DNA from: Porogramme epimiltina
Lineage: Eukaryota; Basidiomycota; Agaricomycetes; Polyporales; Polyporaceae
Direction of reading: 5' to 3'
DNA: 64,000 nt
Assembly (NCBI GenBank): GCA_900155495.1
Contig: FTLJ01001177.1
Coordinates: 33,377 to 97,376 of the forward strand
Positions 56,264 to 64,000 of this stretch are shown here, piece by piece. Numbering within the stretch: position 1 is the stretch's first letter; the number at the start of each line of letters is the position of its first letter. The translations under genes and the position numbers were made by a program. The notes under the pieces were generated by a model that was not told where the DNA came from, did not search any database, and saw nothing but the letters and a program-made list of their open reading frames with translations.

Positions 56264-56638
56264 TCACTGAAGTGTACATACTTTCCCTGGTACTTCGGCG
56301 ACGGGTTCCATGATCTTGGCCGCCGTCGCGCGCATGAGGAGGTTCCTGAGGTAGGAGGCGATCTCCCTGCCATGCTTCTGTAGTTGTGGAACCGGTGTGC
56401 GGGCGCATAATGAGCGCGTGCACATGGGAATGTGGGGGGTCGACTCACCGACGTCGTCCTTGAACCGCCCGCCGGCGCGCGTGAGATAGTGCCGGACGAG
56501 GTCCACACCGAATTCGTCGATCGCCTTGATAGGATCTACGACGTCCTCGACGGGCTTGGACATATTCGCGCGGCCGACCGTCCAGTGGGAGTGCGTGAGG
56601 AGACGCGTTTTGAGGGGTAGGCCGAGTGCTTGCAGCAT
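56264..56638 (-). pseudogene. Mitochondrial methionyl-tRNA synthetase fragment
   Basis: Minus strand reads LLTHSHWTVGRANMSKPVED, VVDPIKAIDEFGVDLVRHYL and GGRFKDDV, then (after a probable intron remnant at about 56385-56445) QLQKHGREIASYLRNLLMRAT. This is the region around the KMSKS signature of class I Met-tRNA synthetase (mitochondrial type), but the signature is NMSKP, losing the first Lys and last Ser. Neither the HIGH domain upstream nor the anticodon-binding domain downstream is present. A broken fragment; the working gene should lie elsewhere in the genome. Confidence 0.72.
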
Positions 56639-58221
56639 TGTCGGGAAGTAGATGGCATGGAAACTATTCGCGGGCGTTGGTGACTAGGTATATGCGGTGG
56701 GAGAAGAGTCATAAGTACCGGAGTATATCCTTCCCAATGACTTGACCGTTAGGAGGCCATCCTGAACTATGCCCATCTCCTCCTAACGAAGTCTAAGAGT
56801 ACCTAACCGACGATAGATACGCCGTAAGGGTGTCGAACCAATCGTATATCGTGTTCTGCATCATTGGGGACGGGAATGCTCCATGTAAGCCGTGAACGTT
56901 TTCGTGACACCGAGAGGTCATTCAGAAGCTCCTACAGAGAGGCGAGGATGTCTGTATGATGCCGCTGGAGATAGATCGCGTCCGGGTGTGCGGTATAATG
57001 TGATGCTAGGAATTCTCGGAAGGACGAGAACCGGAACTTGTGGTTTTCCTTTTCCTCCCACTGTTCACGAGACACAGAAGTTGTCGATACGTGGTGCTAC
57101 ACACTGTCTTGCTCTCGGCGTTCTACTTGTGTGCTAGGATAGAACGTTCCGTCAGAGACAGCGTACCGGCAGGCATGGCTACCTCCTAAATGAGGCCCCT
57201 TGCGTCCAGTTCTTTCTTTGTTTCGCCCTGAGTCTCCACCGCAGAGTGTAAAAGGTGTTGGATTCACCCACGGATGATTGACAGAGTAAGCATGTTGGCA
57301 TTCCGTCGTGCAAGTAAATCGCGTGCAGCCGACGTTAGCTTTTTGAACGAGGGATCTACCTCAGTTCAAGCGCACTGAGAGAGTGGTAGAGGTGCACTGA
57401 ATAGCATCACGTACGCGTAAATGCTCGCTCAACTCGTCGCAAAACCCCAGTGGGTTCATCCCTTTCGCCTCCGCCGCATTATGGACCTTGAATCCATGTC
57501 TGTCGGTGCCTGTCACGAGAAGCTCATTCCGAAGGACCACGTACCAGGATTGGGATGAAACATGGAGGGCTTTAACATAGAATGGTTTTGTGCGCCCTCT
57601 CGGTGCGCGCTAGAGTAAATTCTTCGACAGCATTGTGTTGACGAGAGGAGACGGAACGGATGCCATGTGCGAAGAAGAAGCCGCCGCATACGCCGGAATC
57701 AAGTGGCAGCTGACCGTGGTGATGAGGACGCGGAAGCGCCCATCGTCTCCGGTTGGCTCGCGGCTCCCCGACGATCTATTGACCGCCATATGCATCGACC
57801 CGGGTAAGCAAATCCTCAGGCCAGGCCTCACTAGTCACTCTCAACCCCCCTCCCCTGCCTTTGACATTTGTGTTTGTGCGTCCATGCTCGCAGGCCCACC
57901 CCCTCTCCACGAAATGAGTCGCCCTACGTCGAGTCGTCGGAGTCAATCGTGGCCGCCAGGATCGCCAGACCATTACGACAAATGCTTGAGTGAGAGCTGT
58001 TCATTCACTACTTGAACTAAGCAGAAACCGACACACTCATCAAGCGCCACCCTCGTCTTCATCGACGCTAGTAAGGTAGTAGCTTCCTACCTCCGGCACC
58101 AAACTTTCAATTTCGCGCCATGATGCGGCCCACAAGTATGTAACCCCAATTGCCAGGCACAAGCTCCCACTCATACACAAGCTCAATCACTCATCACCGT
58201 GCGTTTCTCCTTCTCCCTCTG
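56639..58221. repeat. Duplicated leader region, copy 1
   Basis: 56890-58200 corresponds to 61020-62329: the CATGTTGGCATTCCGTCGTG, GCGTGCAGCCGACGTTAG, AAATGCTCGCTCAACTCGTC and GTGGCAGCTGACCGTGGTGA runs occur in order in both. No intact gene seen; 56639-56890 is unique. Confidence 0.6.
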
Positions 58222-59177
58222 ATGGCTGAAGGCACCTCCTCCCCCTCGACCTCTCCATCCCTTCCTTCCCCGTATTTGCCGATCCTTCCCCAGCATGTAA
58301 GTCAATTCTCGACCTAGACGTGTCCTCTGTCCCTGCGGCTCTACACACGTGCTCCATCCCGCTTAGTCGTGGCCCCGTTGTGGTCGAGCGACCTGATCAT
58401 CCTGTACATCCAAGCGACTCTTGCGTCTCCGCGCACTCCCGACGAGTTCTGCACACGCTTCTCGGTGGTAGCGCTCGAGGAGGGTGTCACTCCCATCCTG
58501 CAGGCATGTGTGTGCGCGGCGGACAAGAACACGAAATGTCTCACAAACGAAGCCGTCAGCGACCCCGATGCGAGTGCATCGGTCATTCGTACTATCTACG
58601 TCGTTGACGTGAAACTCGCCATCTCCTCCCCTCGCGCGATACTCTTGGACCCCGGGCAGTGGTGAAGGACATAAAGGAGATGACGCGGAGGATGGGGAGG
58701 GAGAGGCTGGGAACGGGGAGCCAACGGAGCCGCGATTCTTCGTCGCCGAGCGGATCATCGCAGGCTGGACGGCAGGGAATCCGGAAACAGTGCATCGGGA
58801 GCTCAATTATGAGCTTTAGGAAAACATATACGCAATGCATGAGCCAAAATTGAAGCTTCTAGGCTAACCCCTGCGAGATGGAGGTGAGTTGCATCTACGT
58901 TCTTATTTCGCTCAGGGATAGGTTCACCAGGATTTTAACAAAGGCAAATGCTGGTCATTGAAAGAACAATGCGAGGAAGGAGAAGAGGGTGAGTATAGTT
59001 CTTATCGCACTGTACTCAAGTTGGGCACATACGACTCGAGGTGCGTACATGCCTAGAGTTAGCAAACTGCCAGCTCACTTCCAGACAATAGGAGAATGAG
59101 GAGTATAAATACAATCGAGAACGTATACGTTGACCAGTGCGAGTTTCATCCAAAGTCGTTCGCGTTAGCCGTCAACA
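58222..59177 (+). pseudogene. Broken DUF1963-like copy 1
   Basis: Starts with an ATG GCT GAA like the intact gene, but frameshifts lead to an early stop near 58315. Later blocks remain recognisable in shifting frames: LASPRTPDEFCTRFSVVALE, GVTPILQACVCAADKN, DPDASASVIRTIYVVDV, then the second exon (CATTGAAAGAACAATGCGAG) and the third (ATCGAGAACGTATACGTTGA). Exon order and spacing match 52419-53428, so this is an unprocessed duplicate, not a retrocopy. The partner membrane-protein gene next to it is still open. Confidence 0.85.
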
Positions 59178-59620
59178 GTGTAAATCATGTATGATATCAC
59201 AATTATTTGGGTATCTGGTTCCGCAGCAGCGTCCCGTTGAATTGTGCCATTCATTACAGAAACCCCACCCCTCGTGCGCACAAACATCCAGTCCGCGCTC
59301 CAAAGGGTGTTCAAGACTACTGGGTCTGACGTCAAGCTGCTGCTCTGACTCTAATTACATGATCTCTTATTTTCGTTCTCTGCCTCCAGAACTGAGGTCC
59401 ATACAAAGTACATCACAATTATTTCAGAGTTAAACCACATCATATTCCTAAGACCCCACGCTTCAAGAATGTCTACCTCATCTCCCAACTCCATATGTCT
59501 TCAGACACCCTCTAACTCTCCTCGTTGGACACTATCCCCCTTCCCCCGCCCCACTGCGGTAGCCCTCGTGTTCCACTTTCCTTCCTGGACGGCTCGCGGT
59601 TCCCTCGGCAACCTCTTCCC
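59178..59620. repeat. Spacer of the duplicated block, unit 2
   Basis: Counterpart of 53429-54019, more diverged. No gene seen. Confidence 0.4.
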
Positions 59621-60619
59621 CTACACTAGCCCATCGGGGTGGCGTCTTTCAGGGAAGAAAAATGCGATGAGTGCGCGTCCCGCTTCGCGCTCGATATTCT
59701 CCACCTCCGCCAGCGTCTCCATATCTTCATCCCCCTGCACGACCCGCGTTTCCTTTTCCGCGAACTTGAAGCCTAGCGCAGATGGCGCGCGCCACGTCTG
59801 CGCGGCGTACGTCGCGTGCGCGAAGCCCGGTGCCCATATTATGATGAGGCACCACGCATCGGCAACAGCGAGGCGCGAAAAGGCGACGGTGAGGAGCCAC
59901 ATCACAAGGGGAAAAAATGGGACGCCGACGAGGCGCGCGCAGGTGCAGGTGAGTGGAGGCACCCGCTTCTGGGCGAGGTCCTCGAGGCTCGCGGCACCGG
60001 CTTCGTTGACCACGATGACCGCGTCCGTCGCATCGCGCCCGGCCGCGATGCAGATGACCTCGCGCTCACCGCGGGGGATGGCACGGACTGTCTTCACGTC
60101 CTCGTATCGGGCCCACCGGAGGAACTCCCAGACGATAAACCCCAACAGCGCATCTGCCGCGGTGGCTGTGAGGACTGTCGCGGACGCGATGCCGATCTGG
60201 GCGAGGACTCCCGCCAAGGCAATCTGGGCTACCATCGTGAACAGTGACCATCGAGCGACTTGATCCGCGGCCGCAGACGGGATTCCGGGGAACTGGGAAG
60301 TGTAAAGGAGAGTAACTCGAAGGGCACCACGACGTTGGCGGCGGCCTGGATGGGAACCCACACGAGTCCATAGGAGGTGCTCGAGTATTGGGGAGTAGTT
60401 GGTGCGTGGGGTCCCCGACTGCGCGTTGATGACTGTGCACGACTGGTCGGTGGACGTAGAGGGCGTGGTATAAGGGAGGAGGTAGTTGAGGAGTGCAATC
60501 CAATTAGCAGAGAGGAGTGCAGCAGTGGGTGTGATTTGGGCGCGCCCAAGAATGCTGCACATGGTCGCGAATAGACCCGGCAAGATCATATTCGGATGCC
60601 AATAGTCGGGCATTGCCAT
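59621..60619 (-). CDS. Multi-pass membrane protein, duplicate B
   Basis: Single exon, 332 aa, almost the same protein as 54020-55012. Differences are scattered (for example RAQITPTAALL against RAQVTPTATLL, AQIALAGV against AQLAFAGV) plus a two-residue insertion in the PSTSTDQ region. The frame is intact over its whole length, with predicted helices in the same places, which suggests selection or a recent copy. It lies convergent to a broken DUF1963-like copy, just as duplicate A lies convergent to the intact one. TTTTATAAAA at 60727-60736 is a good TATA element about 110 nt upstream. Function unknown. Confidence 0.8.
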   Translation of the reverse strand: MAMPDYWHPNMILPGLFATMCSILGRAQITPTAALLSANWIALLNYLLPYTTPSTSTDQSCTVINAQSGTPRTNYSPILEHLLWTRVGSHPGRRQRRGALRVTLLYTSQFPGIPSAAADQVARWSLFTMVAQIALAGVLAQIGIASATVLTATAADALLGFIVWEFLRWARYEDVKTVRAIPRGEREVICIAAGRDATDAVIVVNEAGAASLEDLAQKRVPPLTCTCARLVGVPFFPLVMWLLTVAFSRLAVADAWCLIIIWAPGFAHATYAAQTWRAPSALGFKFAEKETRVVQGDEDMETLAEVENIEREAGRALIAFFFPERRHPDGLV

Positions 60620-62329
60620 GTTCGTACCTGTTCCCGCTGTGGATTCTCGCGGGAATTCGTGAGGGGGAGGGAAGAGTAAGGTGAAAGGACATCGAATGGA
60701 AGGGATGCAGCTCGCCCTATTTGCGCTTTTATAAAAGACGTTGACAGGATCTCGACGCGTCCTATGCGTCTGTCGGGCTCATATCGACAGGACCCAGGTG
60801 GAGCCACGGCGGAGCGCACAGAGTAGAGGCCAATCGGAAAGGCGTTTCGCATGGGGCGCCCAACTCTCTGCCAACCTGAAATGACGCACGTTATGTTTTC
60901 TGCTGCGGCCTCTGCCGCGCATTGGTCCAGTTTGTACAATTGCGATCTTCTCGGACGACTTCCGGGTCACATGACTTGAGGCGGGGCCAGCCCGACCGAG
61001 GCGGCCATTTTGAGCAAGGATGGGCAAATGTGATACCGTTAAGTAGGGAATCTCGGAAGGGCGGCAGCTGGGGTTCGTAGGTTTCATCTTCCTGCCACTG
61101 CTCACGAGCTGTCGAGACGTAGTACTCCATGCCGTCTTGCTCTCAGCATCCTACGTGTGTGAACTTTTCTTCGGAGACGGCGTACCAACCGGCATGTCTA
61201 CCTTTGTAGATGAAACCTCTTGCGTCCAGATCTTTCGTCGGTTCGCCTTGAGTGACCAGTCACACATGTGGGAAGGGATGGACTTACCCATATACCAGCA
61301 TCCACATGTTGGCATGCCGTCGTGCGCAAAAATCGCGTGCAGCCGACGTAAGTTTTTGAAAGAGATTCAACCTAACCCCAAACGCGCTGAGAGAACGGGA
61401 GGGGTGTAATATATGGCATAACGTAGGCGGAAATGCTCGCTCAACTCGTCGCAACACGTCAGTGAATCCATCCCTCAGTTCGCCTCCGCCGCATTCTTGA
61501 CCTTTAGTCTATATATATCTGTCAGTGCCTGTCACGTAGTGGACGGGATGGTTGGGGTTGAAGATGTTGGCACGCCGTGCAGATGCATTCGCGACCACAA
61601 GCGAGTGTCCGATGTTGGGAGCTACATGCCGAATGCGTGAGGAGTTCATTCCGAAGGACCGCATGGACCGCACGTACCAGGATTGGGATGAAATATGGGG
61701 GTTGTAACATAGAATGGTTTTGCGCTCCTTCGCGGTGCACGCTCAGGCTAGAGGAGAGTCTTCGACGGCATCGTGTTCAAGAGAGGCAACGTGCAAAGAA
61801 GGAACCGCATACACTGGAATCAAGCAGCTGACCGTGGTGACGAGGACGCCGAAGCGCCCGCCGGCCCCGACTGGCCAACAGCTCCTCGTCGATCCTGGGC
61901 CGATGTCGACCGCCATTGGTCCGGGGAAGCACATCCTCAGGGCAGGCCCCACTCCCAAACCCCACCTCCCCTCGCTGTCTTTGTGTTTGTACATCCATGC
62001 TCGCAGACCCACCCCCTCTCCACGGAACAGTGAGTCGTCCTACGTCGAGCCGTCATCAGAGCCTGAGTCAATCGTGGCCGCCAGACCATTACGACAGAGA
62101 GCTGTTCATTCATCGCTTGAATTAGGCAGAAAACGACACCCAACAATCGCCGCCCTCCGTCTTCATCAACTGGTAGAGCGGTAGCTTCCTGCTTCCAGTG
62201 CTAAAGTATAAGCTCCGTGACATAACGGTGGCCCGCGAGTAAACCTAAGGCACAAACTCCCACTCATACATAAGCTCAATCCTTTAAATGCTCATCACTC
62301 ATCGTCTTGCGCTTCTCTCTCTCACGCCC
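60620..62329. repeat. Duplicated leader region, copy 2
   Basis: From about 61020 it repeats 56890-58200 in order. Promoter of duplicate B at the left end. No intact gene seen. Confidence 0.6.
60727..60736 (-). promoter_or_regulatory. TATA box of membrane-protein duplicate B
   Basis: Palindromic TTTTATAAAA, 108-117 nt before the ATG at 60619. Confidence 0.45.
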
Positions 62330-62730
62330 ATGGCTAAAGACCCCCTCCCCCACTTCGACCTCCCAGCCTCTTATTTCCCGCATTCTACCATTCTTCCCCA
62401 ACATGTAAGTCAATTCTCGACCTAGACGTATCCACTGTCCCTGCGGCTCTACACCTGTGCTCCACCCCACCTAGTCGTGGCCCCGGTGTGATCGAGCGAC
62501 CTGGTCATCCTATCCGTCCAGACGAACCTCACATTTTCGCGCACCCCCGACGAGTTCTGCGCACGCTTCTTGGGGATAGCGGTCGAGAAGGGCGAGATTC
62601 CCATTCTACAAGTGTAGGCGTTCCCGGAGGACGGGAACGTGGAGCACTTTACCAACTTGGCCGTCAGCGACCCCAAGGCCATCCCCCCACTGCACTCGAT
62701 GCTCTCCACCTCCAACATCATTACATACTG
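62330..62730 (+). pseudogene. Broken DUF1963-like copy 2, truncated
   Basis: Begins ATG GCT AAA and shares with the first broken copy the run CATGTAAGTCAATTCTCGAC and the early stop after it, so both derive from one already broken ancestor. Further traces: CCCGACGAGTTCTGCGCACG and the GAGGACGGGAACGTGGAGCA stretch matching the exon 1 core. Similarity ends near 62690; the other two exons and the membrane-protein gene are missing. Confidence 0.8.
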
Positions 62731-63673
62731 TAGTACCATACGCACAATTACTCTTACACGACCTTTGACGAGGCGAGGCGAAGCGACGCCGTCTCTAATT
62801 TCTCTTGAAACTAGTAGCAGGAGTCCCAAGTCTGATCACGTGGTCAGCATGGTCGGAGGCTACCACTGACAGGCGCCCGCCGTATTTTTGCGTGGAGATC
62901 TTCCAAGTTCGGCACCACTTGCTAGCTCAATTTCGCTGGTGTCTCATCCATCTATAGTCCCACGCGGCGAGGCACACTCAGGTAGGCACAGCCATGAGGA
63001 CTCTATGCATGCCGAAGTAGGCCAGATGCATTGCTTTATATGGTGCCATACTAGTAGTAAGTCCGAAGTCATGTTGCAAATGTCATCGTGCTAAGACCTC
63101 TGCCGTCAGTATTGTCAGTATGTGGTAGCAACGTACTAAGACAAACGGACTGGTGATGTGTGGGCCGAAGTGAAGTACGTGGGTCGGACCTATGGAAGCT
63201 GGAGTGTGGTGTTCCGACCTCAGCGCTGGCACACCTCCTACGCCTTGGCCCCGCAACATTAGATAGTGCGGTATGTGCACCTCTTTGGTCTCACATCGTC
63301 TTGAGGTCACTTTGTTAACAGCTTGTGGTCTCCACTGATATTTCATTTTCTCTTGCTGACTTGCTCAATGTCTGGTCTCTGCTGATGGTAAACAATACTA
63401 CAGTGTCCGATGCCGGAGCGGAACCTCTCGGCAAGCTTGACAGCTCCTTTGAAACTACCCATTCCCTCTGTGGATGCCGTGGATGTATAACATGGTAGCT
63501 TATGTGGTCTGTTGGCATCCGTGGTCCCTCTACCGCATCGGCTCAGTGAATTTATTCTCCGCCTGCCATTTAAATACTGGCCCCTCCATGCACCCTGTCT
63601 CCTCGCTCACCCCCACAGCCTAATCTCCACCTCCCTCATCTTTCACCCGATCGCTTTTTACCTATCCTCCCCC
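62731..63673. other. Intergenic
   Basis: No gene seen. ATTTAAATAC at 63568-63577 is a TATA-like element about 100 nt before the ATG at 63674. Confidence 0.5.
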
Positions 63674-64000
63674 ATGCTTCAACTCATCCCAGGAGAGCAA
63701 GGCCGAGTGGAGTTCTACCCGAGCCACGCGGAGTCGCTGGTCAGATTGAAGGATAGGCCTACGGCATCTATGAGGCAACGTCCGCTCATGGCATGCGAGT
63801 TCGTGAAACCTCAAGACGGCGAGGGAACAGTCAATGGGCTTGGCTGGACCCGACGCCAAGTCCGGAGAGAATCCAATATCCTCCCAGGGTGGGACGAGGT
63901 AGCCTTCCCAGACCTCCAAGGCACCGGGGCCAAGTCGATCACAGTCAAATTATGGGTACGTCTTTCCTTACTATCTCCTCATCAACTTGTCTCACTGGTG
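63674..64000 (+). CDS. First exon of a gene cut by the window end
   Basis: Open from ATG 63674 to a GTACGT donor at 63956 (94 codons, phase 0), then intron to at least the window end. The product starts MLQLIPGEQGRVEFYPSHAE and includes LMACEFVKPQDGEG, GWTRRQVRRESNILPGW and SITVKLW. It is hydrophilic and ordered-looking. A TATA-like element lies upstream and the 5' flank is C/T-rich, as in other genes here. Not recognised; the rest is needed. Confidence 0.5.
   Translation, partial: MLQLIPGEQGRVEFYPSHAESLVRLKDRPTASMRQRPLMACEFVKPQDGEGTVNGLGWTRRQVRRESNILPGWDEVAFPDLQGTGAKSITVKLWVRLSLLSPHQLVSLV

Noticed and set aside
1..64000. A secondary-metabolite cluster from the SDR, FMO, AKR and MFS genes
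   Set aside because: No backbone enzyme (PKS, NRPS, terpene synthase) is present and these genes lie up to 50 kb apart, separated by housekeeping genes.

Overview
The window looks like nuclear DNA of a wood- or litter-associated basidiomycete, probably an agaricomycete and possibly a polypore (lineage is inferred). The signs are intron-dense genes with short introns of about 45-70 nt and GTRNGT-type donors, together with families typical of Agaricomycetes: MGQYW-type F-box-like proteins, a DUF6534-type membrane protein, a CE15 glucuronoyl esterase and a plant-type (class II) DAHP synthase. There are no bacterial operons, phage, IS elements or CRISPR arrays. Coordinates below are whole gene spans, and exon limits worked out by hand are given in each evidence text.

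Layout. 0.1-1.3 kb: short-chain dehydrogenase. 2.1-10.3 kb: a tandem array of four intact MGQYW/F-box-like genes, all on the minus strand, with two decayed remnants of the same family among them. 10.7-14.4 kb: RNA polymerase subunit RPB10, then an unusual predicted fusion of a PX domain to a GH18 chitinase. 14.4-19.6 kb: gene-poor, with two small candidate secreted proteins and a BTB-like remnant. 19.6-23.1 kb: translation factor TMA22/DENR and class II DAHP synthase. 24.1-26.9 kb: a pair of F-box genes of a second family. 29.2-32.1 kb: CE15 esterase and a fifth MGQYW gene. 32.8-35.8 kb: a mitochondrial-type hypothetical protein and an F-box/nucleotidyltransferase-like protein. 37.2-41.7 kb: DUF6534 membrane protein and an FMO-like monooxygenase. 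42.4-51.2 kb: a hypothetical gene, an aldo-keto reductase, another hypothetical gene and an MFS transporter. 52.4-63 kb: a segmentally duplicated block with a DUF1963-like gene, two decayed copies of it, two near-identical multi-pass membrane proteins and a mitochondrial Met-tRNA synthetase fragment. 63.7 kb: the first exon of a gene that runs off the window.

Housekeeping genes (RPB10, TMA22, DAHP synthase) are single, apparently intact and spliced with very small exons. Around them lie accessory families expanding by tandem duplication and decaying. CE15 acts on lignin-carbohydrate esters. The SDR, FMO, AKR and MFS genes are plausible detoxification or secondary-metabolism functions, but they are spread out and do not form a convincing biosynthetic cluster. 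The strongest candidates for something undescribed are the PX-GH18 fusion, the altered acid site in the CE15 enzyme and the birth-and-death arrays.
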